NCBI GenBank assembly: GCA_038025085.1
Contig: CM076150.1
Location: 1,738,501 to 1,802,500 of the forward strand
Length of the DNA: 64,000 nucleotides
Direction of reading: 5' to 3'
From: Tetragonia tetragonoides
Taxonomy: Eukaryota > Streptophyta > Magnoliopsida > Caryophyllales > Aizoaceae
How positions within the stretch are numbered: position 1 is the first letter of the stretch; every line of letters starts with the position of its first letter. The translations under genes and the position numbers were made by a program. Positions 45,247-56,900 of this stretch are shown here, piece after piece. Under the pieces are notes generated by a model that worked only from the letters and a program-made list of their open reading frames with translations, was not told the origin of the DNA and ran no database searches.

Positions 45247-46046
45247 GGTCAATAAACAAACTCATTTTATTAACCAAGAATAAACGTGACATTACAACTG
45301 ATGGTTTGACACTTCCCATCAGATACACATAATAGAGAATAAAACTCTAAAGAGAATAAACTCTAAACTAGTTGCAAAAACTATCAGTAGACCTAACTTG
45401 GCACCTTCTAGGAAGGGTACAAGTTAGTATCTTCATCACTTAGTAGCATACTAGCATGATTACAGTTGGGGATAGCTATTTAGTTGCACAAGGGCTTTCT
45501 GCCACTTCTATTTTACAGTGGCTGCAGATTCCCAGACATGTACTTATTTAGGAAGATGAGTGCAAAATTGTTATGAAGCATTCACGAGGTAAATCTGTTG
45601 CTGCTTGTGCGTTGAATGAGCTTTACCTATACTGTGTATGCTATATGGATAGAGAGGAATATGAGAGTGTTCCAGAAGAAAGATGCACCTGTTAGTCTGT
45701 TGATCAGGCAGATTCAGTATCACATCTTTGTACGTGCGCAGAAGAACTCGAAATTGCTGCAGTACCTTGAGAGATTAGGTTGAGTGTTCTCATTTTCTTT
45801 CTCTGATTTGGAGTTTTTGTGAATATCTCTGTCACCATGAATGGAGAGGGAGATAAGATGTGAAACCCTTCCTAGAAGGCGGGCACATCCTTTTCCCTCA
45901 TTCCAGTTTCTGTTTGTTTTTACAGAGGGTGTGAGACCTAGGTAAATAGTGTTTTCTGCTTTGAGAGGTTCTGGTATATCGGAACTCTGTGCTGTAATGT
46001 TTTTATCCGGTGATTAATAAAATTGTTAATTACCAAAAAAATTAAA
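42891..46046 (+). mobile_element. 5'-truncated LINE inside gene A2
   Basis: Lacks ORF1 and the endonuclease; begins in the region before RT. RT motifs: DDKAPGIDGFNACFFKK, FRPIACC, GLRQGDPMSPYLF and FADD (44202-44213); zf-RVT cysteines CVFC and HIFFLC; tail YAIWIERNMRVFQKK and LLQYLERLG ending at 45782. The 3' UTR ends CCAAAAAAATTAA. TGAGAA at 42885-42890 and 46047-46052 is the target duplication. Stops at 43821, 44337, near 44400 and 44863 break ORF2. It is itself interrupted at 45219. Confidence 0.85.
45219..45455 (-). mobile_element. LINE 3'-end fragment inserted antisense into the LINE
   Basis: T28 (45219-45246) followed by GGTCAATAAACAAACTCATT is the reverse complement of a LINE poly(A) tail and 3' UTR; the host LINE ends with a similar phrase (AATAAAATTG...TTACCAAAAA). 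It cuts the zf-RVT region after YTRDVWQG. The far end, where host coding resumes (VAQGLSATSILQWLQIP), is near 45455; no clear target duplication was found. Confidence 0.65.
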
Positions 46047-46646
46047 TGAGAAGACCCTTGCTGAATGGGACGCCTTTTTCAGTGTTAGACCTGCTATCCG
46101 TTGGTATGTACCTTGGTGGGGTTTGACTTCTTTGGTGCCTACTGTAAGAACATCCCATATACTAGAATAGTAAGTATGTATATGAGTACATTTTTCTTCC
46201 CTTCTAGGATCATGAGGCGATATATGGGTTGAAACAAGCCTCGTCAGGAGACTACAAGACAAACTGTCATGACTTTCACAACTGATTTTGCTCAGAGCTG
46301 GAGTGTATACTAGCGAGGCAGGGATCGTTGGACAGTGCAGTGATACCCCAATATTTTCTATAATTATTATATTGATTTATAAATGATTTATAAATAGTTT
46401 TAGAGATTAAATCGTTATTACATTCAAGGATTCAATTTATTCAATTAACGCCATAATAATATAATTATTATCATGAGACTTTCATAAATTGTATTTATCA
46501 AATTTGGGGAGTTTAATTAAAATATTTTATATATGAATAAGAATTATTCATATTGTTTTAATTAGTTTTAATTAGCAATTTAAATCAGAAAATTATTTAA
46601 TAATTTTCTAAACCTATTAGAAATTTACTTTGGTTGACTGAGGGCC

Positions 46647-46654
46647 TATATAAA
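46647..46654 (+). promoter_or_regulatory. TATA box of the solo LTR
   Basis: GCCTATATAAAGG, followed 40 bp later by a TC-rich leader. Confidence 0.55.
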
Positions 46655-48227
46655 GGAAAAGATGGGGCACTTAGTCAGTTTTCACAACTGATCAAACCTT
46701 CATCACTTTCTCTCTCTTCTTCCCTCACAAACACACGACACTCCTTCTCTTTCTCTCCTTTCTCTCACGCGATCTTACTCTCTCTCCCCCTCTCACCAGC
46801 GTCGCCCCTGCTCGCCGGAAACCCCTCACGTCGGCGATAAGACCGCCCTCCTCCTCTCCCTCTCTTCTTCTCTTTCTTTTTCTCTTTCTTTCTCCTTCGC
46901 CCTCGCGTGCGATCGTGGCTAGCCGCAACCACCGCCAGGTCGCCGCCTGGACGGTGGCCGGCGACTTCCAGGCACAACGTCCCAGCCGTCGCGGCCCTGC
47001 CCTCCCTCGTGCTCTTTCGTTCTCTCTTTCTCTCTCTCGGTCGCAACTCTCTCTCTCTTCTCTCCGTCGTGGCTCCGACGAACCACCGACCACCACCATC
47101 GGCCATGGTGGTCAGTGGGTGGTGGTGATGGTGAAGGGTCAGGTCATGGGCCCCATGCATGGGTAACCATGACCTAGACTTGGTTTTGAAGTTAGGGTTT
47201 CGTTTTGTATTTTCGTAATTATTTATTTTGATTTTCACCAGATTTTCGTTTATTGTTTATATTTTTGTGCACTCATTCGGAATTGGAATACAAATTTTCA
47301 AAAGCCTAGATTAGTTGAATAAATCAAGGAATCAAATAAAATTATTAGATTAATATTTGGTCACTGTTTGGATTTTCGTATTTAATAAACTCAGTTTCGG
47401 TATTTGTTTTTAATTAGGGCCTAACGAGCAAGCGAGATAATCTTTGTACGTGGAGCTTACATACTGTTTGGTAGCATTTTATTAGGTAAGTGCTCATGCC
47501 TACCTTCTTCCAAAGCCCCATCAAAACAATTTTGATGTGTAATGTGCTAATTGGGAATTGTTTGTGAATTTAATATGCAAAGCATGATTAAATTATATTG
47601 TCGTTATTTTGAGATTTACTAAGCATGTTTACTACTGTAATTATGGTTTATGATGAGCATGTCGATATTATCATGTCTCGAGAATTAATTAGCTCATATG
47701 TGATTATTGGACAATTGTTGAATGGTGAATTATTAGTATTATTATGCTACTTAATACTTGCTAATTGGTATGAGTATTATTGAGTGCTAGTGAGCACCTA
47801 TAAATATCGTTGGATGTCTTGGATGAATTGTGATTTTTGGATATCATATTACCCTGCCGAAGTGCTGCCGAAATTGTGCTAGACGTTGCATGTCATCTTT
47901 GTTGAATTATCGTTATATGTTTAATTCTCATCGTATTGAATTATCATTATCCTCGTCATTTATTATTCACTGTCAAGAGCATGAAATGAATTAGTAAGTC
48001 GTGGTCTCGTAGTACCACTATGTCAACCAATGCAAATCATGTGAATTGAATTAAATGATGAGAGTAAGACTCCTAATGGATCTCTAGGAGTAGTCGAGCA
48101 ATCGGGATTACACCGAATGGTGTAGTTCAAGGGATGCGTGATTCCCAAGTTACTTATGGACACCTCATAGTATGTCTGGGACGGATCATTTCCCATTATT
48201 AAGTCCTCTAGACTTGTTTATTATATA

Positions 48228-48330
48228 AATTAGCGGATTTGCTAGTCAAATCCTCTAAATAACCTAAATCCGCTAATTTTACCTCAATCCACTAATCACC
48301 AAACAAGGCCTAGTGTTATGGATGATTTTG
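48228..48330. repeat. Short hairpin, possible MITE remnant
   Basis: AAATTAGCGGATTT (48228-48241) and AAATCCGCTAATTT (48267-48280) are perfect reverse complements around a 25-bp loop. CACCAAACAAGGCCTA follows (to about 48311), a typical MITE-end phrase. A related AATTAGCGGATTT occurs at 53471. Confidence 0.5.
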
Positions 48331-48417
48331 TATCGTTGGTGTAATTTAAGTGATTAATGAAATTATCCTTCTTTCTAGCTAAAAAAAATGGAAAAAAAGG
48401 GCTCACGAGTCGTGACA

Positions 48418-48523
48418 ATTGACATGAACACTCAAGGGGAGTTGGTCTCTCCTATTAGTATTGACCGAGTTGACCCAATGGCCACATCAGATTGTTTGCG
48501 AGTTCCAACAGGACAGCAGTACC
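48418..48523. other. Short spacer before the CCCH gene promoter
   Basis: About 100 bp between the LTR and the TATA box; nothing recognised. The LTR therefore sits directly next to this host promoter. Confidence 0.5.
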
Positions 48524-48531
48524 TATAAATA
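48524..48531 (+). promoter_or_regulatory. TATA box of the CCCH zinc-finger gene
   Basis: CCTATAAATATC, about 160 bp before a 5' UTR intron donor (CTCTC|GTAAGC at 48690) and 610 bp before the ATG. Confidence 0.6.
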
Positions 48532-48689
48532 TCTTACAGCAAGACTTCAACACTTCACCTCACTCTGTTCATTTCTTCACATGTTAGGAGAGAGAGGAGA
48601 GAGAAATCTGCGAACGTCTTGTTCATCGAAGATTGAACACTTTCTTCTCCATTTCAGCGATAGTTCCACCATTTCTACATCGATCTCTC

Positions 48690-49122
48690 GTAAGCTATTT
48701 CTCACTTCTAATTTCTACGAATTTTATGAATTTCAAATAGATTAAGGTTCTGATTCTTTATGAAACCTAGATCTTAAGTATCGTCTTCAACAAATTAATT
48801 TGCTGTCAAAGAATCTAATGTTTGCGAAAACTTTCAATTTGGACGAGATTTTAAGCTCATAAAGCTCACTCAAATTTTTCTAAAATTTCAATGTCGTTAT
48901 GAAGTCGCCATCTTCAAAGCTTCAATTCGATTTGATGATTGCGAAAATGTTGAATTTCGACGAAATCAAGCTTCTGATTTCTTCATTAAACCTAAAGCTC
49001 ACTCAAAATCATTCCGCATTTAATTTTTTAACGTTGGATGAAATCGCCATTTTCAAAGCTTCAATTCGATGTATTTTCCGCCATTAATTTCATCTAATCT
49101 CTCAATTTCATCTTCATCGCAG
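48690..49122 (+). other. 5' UTR intron of the CCCH gene
   Basis: Donor GTAAGC at 48690 and acceptor TCATCGCAG at 49122, 15 bp before the ATG. The retained-intron alternative cannot be excluded without RNA. Confidence 0.5.
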
Positions 49123-49137
49123 AATTAATCGCACAAA

Positions 49138-52100
49138 ATGAAGAGCTATTTCGGTTCACCAAAACTCAATCAGCTAAACGACAGCGTTTCACATTCACCA
49201 ATCAATTCACCACTTCGAGACATCAGCAACAACATCAATAACAATTCAATCCTAATGAGATACCTCCGATCATCATCATCAAGTCTATCACTGTCCGATC
49301 AAAATCCTCAATTCTCATCGCCAATTTCCAAGCGTCCGATTGCCAATTACCACTACCACAAGTCCACCAGTAGCAGCGGTAACAGTGGTTCCAGTTCCAT
49401 ATCGCCATTATCGTCAATGGAGAGGTCACCGGCGGTTCTTAATGTCGATGACGATGTGCTCGTAATGGACGGAATTCTGGTAAATTCATCATCGGCGACG
49501 AACAAAAGCGTCGGAAAGTTGTTCCGGTCACCGACGGCGTTTCATGATTCCAGCGGAAATTCGTTTTCGTCGCCGAATTCTATGAATTCCAGTGGTGGTA
49601 GTGGTTATAAGAGGGAGATGTGTTTGTCTTGGGAGGATACTGGAACTTGTCGATATGGTCATAAGTGTCAGGTGAGTTTATGTTGTTTTGATTTTGATTT
49701 TGTATTTGATTTGTATTTCTATACTCTCCTGTTTATTGCTGAAATTGGCCCGAGTATGCATAATTGTTGACTGTTGTGGTGGTGATTGGTGATTTATGTC
49801 AATTTGATTATAGTTGTCGATGTTTTGGTCGGAAATTGTTATTGTTAACAGTCCTAATTGTTTTTCTTCAATAAAATTGTAAAAGAAAGAACAATTATAT
49901 GCTCACTCCAAAAAAATAAAAATAAATTATATGCATGTAGAGAAGTAAAAAATGATGTACTACATCTAGGTATTGTTTGACTTTTGACTTTTGAGTTTAG
50001 AGATAGGTTCTTCTCAACATTTGGTTCTTGTAGGTGATTGGTGACAGAGTTAATGATTAAGTGATATAAGATATTGGTTGTTTACGACTTCTTCTTAGAC
50101 ACAATCATGAACTATGGGGATCGTAATTTCTTATAGACATTGCTCAAAGTTTCCAAAATACTACTACTTGATTATACTGGATGGAAAATATTTGGTTGAC
50201 CCAGTGGGTGTGTAACTCATACTCCTTTTGTATCTATTTCTCTTACCTTGAATGTCATTTCTTGGAAATAGATGAGAGAGAAATTGAACATAGATGAGAG
50301 AGATAGACTCAAAGGGGTAGTGGGTTACCAACCCAATGGGTGAATGTATCATTCTCCATATTGGATACATTGGGTTGTATGTTTTTCAAGATCGAAATTT
50401 GACTATTCTTTTCTATAGCTATGTCTAACAATCATGAACTATGGGGATTTTAATTTCTTATAGACATAGCTCAACGTTTTCCAAATTACTACTACTTGAT
50501 TATATTGGACACATTGTGTTGTATGTTTTTCAAGATCGAAATTTGACTATTCTTTTCTATAGCTATGTATTATCAAAATAGTTTTTTTTTTAAGGTTATG
50601 ACATATATTAAATCTATGTATTGGAATTTTGTTTTACGATTCACCAAATAAATTTGTCAAAGTTATCAAAGTTTGACGTTTGCAAGTCAATGATTGGAAA
50701 ATAATTTGGGATAATAAGTACTAAAGGAGTAGACGTGTTTCATAAATTTACTGTATAGTTTTGCTAAATTTGTTTTGTTCAAATAATATCATTGAAACTT
50801 TTTTCGAGAATAGGAAACAAATCGCTTATTAACTTACAGGTTTTGCACCAAAAAAACTTACAATATTCAAATACATTTTAATATGTACTCATTTTTAAGA
50901 AAGGCTAAGAACTCCTCAACCCTTACAACTTTTTATGAGAAATTTATTACATATTTCAAGTAGGTAGTTTCTAGCCCCAAGGAGTTGGTCTCTAAACTAT
51001 TTCAAGGACTATTTTAATTAACAATATTAATTTAAGTTTCCTTTTAAGAGCTACGCCTGGATCGATTCTTGGTGCAATTTTGGCTTGCACCACAAGGCAT
51101 ACTCTCTAATTTCTTTTTATTTATTTATTTGGAAGGATATCCCAAGAAATTTATGTATTTCGCCTTAATTTATTTTGCGTAAATTCCCCGGGCAACAGAG
51201 TGCAGAAGCCCAAAAAGGCAGCTTTAAATTCTACTTAAAGGGGTTGAGACCATCTTTTAGAAACTTTGGTTCTTACATCTTTCTTTTTTTCGTTCCTCTG
51301 TTTCTGACTCCAATCTTCTTCCTCTGTTTATTACCCTCTTCCCCAAAACATTGCATCCCCTTCTAAATTACTGTTTGTCATTAAGTTACATCGCCATGAA
51401 AAAGAAAGGAGGAAACAGAATAGAGGTTAAACCCCCAAAGGTAGAACTTATTTTATGGTGCTGAACTGTTGATAAACCCCCTTCATTAAGTTTCATAGTT
51501 TTGAATGTCTATGTTAGGATAATAGCATGTCCATAGTTTTTGCTTTCTGATGTTGTAATGTGATATATCTTAGTCAGAGTGGGTTTGCCCTTTAAAAATT
51601 TCAACTTGTGCCTATTTTGTTTAAAGATCTAGCAAGAAAACACAAAGATTTTCAAGGTTCTGGTGTATCGCATTCGTATGATTATTATACTGATGCTTCT
51701 TTATGTTTTTCTTTAGACGTAATAATTGGATCAAATTATTCTGTAAAGTATAGAATTCGAACAAATTCAGTTGCCCTTTCTTCATAGCTCAATAGTCAAT
51801 ACTCTATGCTTCTTGTGACTTAGGTCAGTGGTTTCTCTGCAATTAACTTTCATAGAGTTAGGATTCAGTTTTAGTGGTATGTTTTTACCTTGCAAAAGAA
51901 GGTAGTTTATGCAACGCGTTTATATTCCATGAATTTGACATTCTTACTCTCTTGATTCTTGAATTACTTTGGCTATTCTCTGTTTCTGATAACCTTCTCT
52001 TGCACGATATAGAAAAAGATATACTAACAAAAAGGAGAATAAACTTCATAAAGTTGAGATGTATTATTGTATTCCATAAAGAATGTGAATTTATTGTGAG

Positions 52101-53288
52101 AACCATGAGTTTCTGGTAAACCGTGGGCAAGAGAAGCAGAAGTTCATGCCATGCTTTTGGCTCATTCAATGTAGAGTTTATTGTCAAAATCTTCATGATT
52201 ATCACATTGATAATAATTTTGATATGCTTTGAAGTTCATGGAATTGGGTCAATTTTTTATGTGTTATATGATAAATTAATGGATTCCCTCCCCACCTTAA
52301 GCATGAGAATTATAAAGAACAAAATCTTGTGAATATCTGTGCTGTCTGATCAACATGTCTTACAGTCTTAGCTTTTTCTTCGATGATTTGATCAAAATGT
52401 CTTGCTCCTTAAAGATATATATCTTGAATTGTCTACATTGCCTTCCACCCTTTTTCTGAAGTACTAGCTGGAAAACTGAGAAAGGAAAGGCCTTTGATGA
52501 AGGTTCTGTCAATCACATACATAAAATTACTCAGAAAACTAATTGTGACTTATCTGATTGTTTTCCTTCTTATTTTCATAGTTTTGTAAGACAATGCCAA
52601 GTACATTCAAGGTTCTGACAATTAGCTACATGACATTACGTTGACAACTACTTGTGATTATTTCTGGTTTTTGCAATTCCACTTCTTTGAACTTGTGTTT
52701 TAAAAATTCAGTTAACCTTTCCCAATAGTATTATTAACTTTTCTAACCATGTTTTGATCTCTGGGCATGCAGTTTGCACACGGACAAGAAGAGCTGCGTC
52801 CTGCTCAAACTCGTCCCCAGAACAGAAACATATTGGAGGTAAGCACTCTGAAAACTATATGACTGGTTTCTCAATACTGCTAGTTTCTACAGCAAATAGG
52901 ACTTACTTTAGCTCTGCTTACAATGGTAATGCAGTTGGGCAAGAGCGAGCCGTATTACAGTCCACGATCAAGCCAGAAGCATAGTCCAATAATTATCCAA
53001 CAGACTCCTGAGACCAAAAGACCTGCAGTCACAATCAGAGCGCCACCAGCAACATCGAAGTTGAACAAAGGTACACCTGTTCATTTGAAGGCTATCCCAC
53101 CCACTGTTACTGCTAAAACCACAAGCAAAGACTGGTCTCCCTTCGATGATGGCATTGCAGTTACACTACCTTCTTCAACTGGTGCATCGCCTTCGAGAGA
53201 AGCTGTTGATGCTCACATTCACAATGTTCTCTATGGTCTTACTCGAAAGAAAAGGCTTCCGGTGTTCGTTGATATTTGCCCTGAGTAA
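49138..53288 (+). CDS. CCCH-type zinc-finger protein (317 aa)
   Basis: Three coding exons, all phase 0: 49138-49671, 52773-52838 and 52935-53288, with consensus splice sites. The N-terminal 155 residues are Ser/Asn-rich and disordered. One zinc finger C162-x8-C171-x5-C177-x3-H181 (CLSWEDTGTC...KCQFAHG) is split by intron 1 right after KCQ. The C-terminal 115 residues contain DWSPFDDGIAVTLPS and a basic TRKKRLP near the end. CCCH fingers usually bind AU-rich RNA; plant members act in mRNA turnover or nuclear regulation. Which subgroup this belongs to is not recognised; most relatives have two fingers. Intron 1 is 3.1 kb and hosts a foldback MITE. Confidence 0.8.
50101..50570. repeat. Direct duplication in CCCH intron 1, one copy with an insertion
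   Basis: Unit: ACAATCATGAACTATGGGGA ... CTACTACTTGATTATAxTGGA, then TACATTGxGTTGTATGTTTT ... TTTCTATAGCTATGT. Copy 1 spans about 50101-50424 and contains the MITE at 50182-50357; copy 2 spans about 50425-50570 and is uninterrupted. Confidence 0.8.
50182..50357. mobile_element. Foldback MITE (about 176 bp) in CCCH intron 1
   Basis: The two halves are reverse complements over most of their length: GACCCAGTGGGT on the left pairs with ACCCAATGGGTGAA on the right, and CTCATACTCCTTTTGTATCT pairs with the GACTCAAAGGGGTAGTGGGT side. Flanks ATACTGGA (50174-50181) and ATATTGGA (50358-50365) are an imperfect 8-bp duplication. The second copy of the surrounding repeat gives the empty site. Confidence 0.75.
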
Positions 53289-54500
53289 TAACTAATAGCT
53301 TTCTGGGTACCTGAGTTACAGCAAAAAGAACCAGGGTCAAACTCAGTTCACTTGCAGAGTAGGAACTGTTCAATGGTATTATACTTGATATAAGATTGTA
53401 AATAGCTAGACTTCTACTGTCATGTTTGGTCGGAAGCATGTAGATTGCGTAGGGTTAGCAGATGAGATGCTAATTAGCGGATTTGGCCAATCACTCGTCT
53501 AATTGAAGTGTGTAGTTAAATAGCGGATTACATGAGTGGATTGCTTGTTAGAATCGTTTTTTTGCTAACGATTGTCCTAAGGGCAATGGTTATGATATAA
53601 TAAATATAGGTATCTCTTATTTTCTGGAAAACGTGTTTATATTCTGATTTTATATTAAGATTGACATGCCAATAAATTCATAGCATGTCAAATCAAAGGT
53701 CGTCAAATATTCTACTTTATGCTAGTTGTTGATTGACAAATCAAATGACAATTGAGCGTTAAGGCTAAACAATTGCAAGCCAAAGTGAAGAAGATCAAGA
53801 AGAGATCAACAAGAGTTGATGGAATATGATTACTAGAGTGGTACTGGTAGTAATTGTTCTTGTTGTTATAGTGCTAGCTCATTTCTCCATGTTGTGCACT
53901 TTCCTTCGTTTTGGATCTTCACATTCACGTTAGGTAGATTTAGCATTAGGGTTGTAGTTTTAATCTTTTCGAGAATGGAGCCCCAATGTAATCATCATTT
54001 CTTATTTTTCGATAAAAAAAAAACCCTGCAAAAGAGCGTTGAGAAAATCCTTTCTGAGCGAAAAGTCGGGAGTTTATTTCATAAAATAACTATAAGATTT
54101 TTTTTTTCCTTAATCTTGTATTTATAGGATGATATTTGGCAAGTTTTCCTTAACATGGTTATTTCTTTTTGGTTCGACCACAGGTTCACCTAAGCTCTTT
54201 CAGCCAAAACTAATCTTGTTTGTATCAGGTCATAACCCACGAAGGGGGTAAAGTGCTCCCACTAAATAGTTTCTTCATTCACTAGATTTGAACCCTTGAC
54301 CTCGCTTAATGGATGAGAGTGCCGAAATACTTACACCAACCACTTATTGTTTTTGTTTTGTTTTTTTTAAGGCAATCAGCAAAGCACGCTGTTAAGATTC
54401 CATTAAACCAACCAAATCAGAGTTTAATACAGCAGCAACATTACTCGGGAAATCCGAGCTCAATACGACTCCTTAAATTCCAAGGTTGGACATGAGCCAA
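53289..54500. other. Intergenic, no gene recognised
   Basis: Includes the CCCH 3' UTR at its start. A phrase CAATGTAATCATCATTTCTT followed by A10 (54013-54022) resembles a LINE 3' end. AATTAGCGGATTT and ATAGCGGATTAC (53471-53530) recall the hairpin at 48228. Confidence 0.4.
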
Positions 54501-55492
54501 TGTTGAGGAAATTGGCACAACACAAATTAAACACACAACATAAATAGTAAAAGAGTATCGAATACACGATATTTTACGTGGAAAACCCCTTTCAATAAAG
54601 GGTAAAAGTTACGGTGCGGATCTCCACGCACTAAAATATAATCCACTATGATAATCAAGGGAGTACAACAAGATCACAACACTATGCCATACGACAAGTA
54701 TACATTATCTCTACATCTAGTACAACTAGTACCGTTTACTAAGTAGTACCCTCTTGGAGGTTAGAGATCTAACCAGATACCTGTCGCTGAACCGGAATAC
54801 CGTCTATTCCTGTGCCGGAACTATCTCCACCTCGATCATCCACCACGTACACGAAACCACCACTTGAGAGCCCTCTGATTCTGTGACCCCGACTTAGTCT
54901 CGACTACCTCCATGAGCCGCTGCGCGCCACCCGAATCATCCTCTCACTCATCTGTGGTTTGTGTCACTCCATCATATCTGATTAGGTCGCCCCCTAATTA
55001 GATCTCTCTCTACTCTCAAGTCCCTCTCATGGACGAAAGCTTTCTTTTTTCTTCTTCTTGTTCCTCATCCTCACTACCGATAAGAGACCCTCCCCCTCTT
55101 AGGCTTTCACTCTTGTTACCGGTTCTCACCCACAAAAGAAGGACTCTGCCTCCTTGTGTTTGCGGCAACCCTTCACTGGTGCAACTCCTCTTGGTGCACC
55201 ACCCTCACATTGGGTACACCCCTCTCGGTTGCACACCCAAAAAATGCCGCCTCCTTCTTCTATTTATCACGTGAGGTTGACTCTTGTCTTTCTAGAGAAG
55301 TCACTCATAAAAGCTTCTTTCGCAAGCCAAACCTCCAAAGTCAACAAGTAGGGCCCAATCATCAAATCAACATGTGGGATAAACCCAACAAAACCACACA
55401 CAACCGGAATACAATTTTGGTTCTCTCTCTCCTTTCCATTTTTCTCTTTTACTTTTATGTAGGTCCCACAAGTTGGGACATTTACCCCAATG
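54501..55492 (-). repeat. TRIM-like LTR copy 1
   Basis: Begins TGTTGAGGAAATTGGC (plus-strand reading). Its right end reads CCCCAATG where the other copies have CCCCAACA, so the terminal dinucleotide is mutated. It carries extra bases (GTGGAAAACCCCTTTC) near 54580 that copies 2 and 3 lack. Confidence 0.75.
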
Positions 55493-55695
55493 TATCTCCC
55501 CCTCACAATTTGTGGGATACTTGCCTCAGATCCACACATCATCCATGGCTTCTGTCAACACCTACTCGCCATCGCTGAACCTGCACTTTCGGCTCAAACT
55601 GTATGTGTTCCCAAAGTCCCCCAAAAATAGCAACAACAAACACTTCTCCCGAGTCCGCAACACTCGACTCTGCAACCATCAGCTCTGATACCAGT
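55493..55695 (-). other. Miniature internal domain 1 with PBS and PPT
   Basis: PPT side TATCTCCCCCTC at 55493-55504; PBS as GCTCTGATACCA at 55682-55693 (plus-strand reading), two bases from the LTR. Confidence 0.75.
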
Positions 55696-56900
55696 TCTTG
55701 GGGAAATTGGGGCAGCACAAATTAAACGCACAACACAAACAGTCAAAGAATATCGAACACACGATATTTTTCCACGGTCCGGATCTCCACGCATGCACTA
55801 AATATAATCCACTATGATAATCAAGGGAGTACGACAAGATCCAAACACTACGCCATACGACAAGTATACATTATCTCTAAATCTAGTACAACTAGTACCG
55901 TCTACTAACTAGTACCCTCTTGGATGCTATTGATCTCGATCACCAGATACCTGTCGCTGAACCGGAATTACCGTCTATTCCTATAATGGAACTATCTCCA
56001 TCCCGATCATCCACCACGTACACGAAACCACCATTTGAGAGCTCTCTAATTCTGTGACGCCGATTTAGTCTCGGCTACCTCCATGAGCCGTTGCGCGCCC
56101 CCCGAATCATCCTCTCACTCATCTATGGGTTGTGTCACTCCAACTGGTACCCTCTTGGATGCTATTGATCTCACAAGATGCCTGTCGTTGAACCGGAATA
56201 TCATCTATTCCTGTGTCGGAACTAACTCCACCCCGATCATCCACCACGTACACGAAACCACCACTTGAGAGCCCTCTAATTCTGTGACCCCGACTTAGTC
56301 TCGGCTAACTCCATTAGCCATTGCGCGCCACTCGAATCATCCTCTCTTTAATCTGTGGTTTGTGTCACTCCAACACATCTGATTAGGTCTCCCTCTAATT
56401 AGATCTCTCTCTACTCTCAAGTCCCTCTCATGGACGAAAGCTTTCTTTTTTTTTCTTCTTCTTCCTCATCCTCACTACCGAAGAGAAACCCTCACCCTCT
56501 TAGGACTTCACTATTGTTACCGCTTCTCACCCACAAAAGAAGGCTTCTTCCTCCTTGTGTTTGTGGCAACCCTTCACTGGTGCAACTCCTCTTGGTGCAC
56601 CACCCTCACATTGGGTACACCCATCTCAGTTGCACACCCAAAAAATGTCACTCCCTTCTTCTATTTATCACGTGGGGTTGACTCTTGTCTTTCTAGAGAA
56701 GCCACTCACAAAAGTTTCTTTTGTAAGCCAACCCTCCAATGTCAACAAGTAGGGCCCAATCATCAAATCAACATGTGGGATAAACCCACCAAAACACACA
56801 CAACCGAAATTGTGAAATACAACTTCAGTTCTTTCTCTCCTTTCCATTTTTCTCTTTTAATTTTATGTAGGTTCCACAAATTGGAACATATACCCCAACA
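55696..56900 (-). repeat. TRIM-like LTR copy 2 with internal duplication
   Basis: About 1205 bp; longer than the others because about 225 bp (CTCTTGGATGCTATTGATCTC at 55917 and 56150) is duplicated in tandem. Confidence 0.75.

Larger units (their letters stand above)
41920..46340 (+). pseudogene. Gene A2: second copy of the PMD/DUF7745-like gene, interrupted
   Basis: Starts MAKSFENLFDAWCKNLTVED at 41920. Homology to A1 runs through LLRSALN, a 198-bp hAT MITE, SELCPLIEEFAAI, a frameshift near 42380, RRRAFVLCLLNRLLFVN and SSPMLLQIWLCEH up to RKRLYSEK at 42890. It is then cut by a LINE (42891-46046) and resumes at 46047 with EKTLAEWDAFFSV, RPAIRWYVPWWGL and FPSRIMRRYM. It is lost at 46340 where an LTR begins. 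Unlike A1 it has no intron between LLQ and IWL. Before the LINE, 42382-42890 is open, so the frame runs into LINE sequence as one 339-codon chimeric frame. Confidence 0.7.
46341..48417 (+). mobile_element. Solo chromovirus-type LTR (about 2.08 kb)
   Basis: Starts TGATACCCC where A2 homology stops and ends near CGAGTCGTGACA (48417). A TATA box (46647-46654) is followed by a CT-rich leader and a GC-rich, CCGCC-rich segment (46800-47110), the layout of the LTR at 678-9375. No internal region, primer site or polypurine tract adjoins it. The 5-bp flanks (TGCAG and ATTGA) do not match, so either an end is misplaced or recombination has removed one flank. Confidence 0.55.

Noticed and set aside
46725..47238. 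Arg/Glu-rich antisense open frames within the solo LTR
   Set aside because: Low-complexity frames opposite a CT-rich LTR leader; no domain or codon signal.
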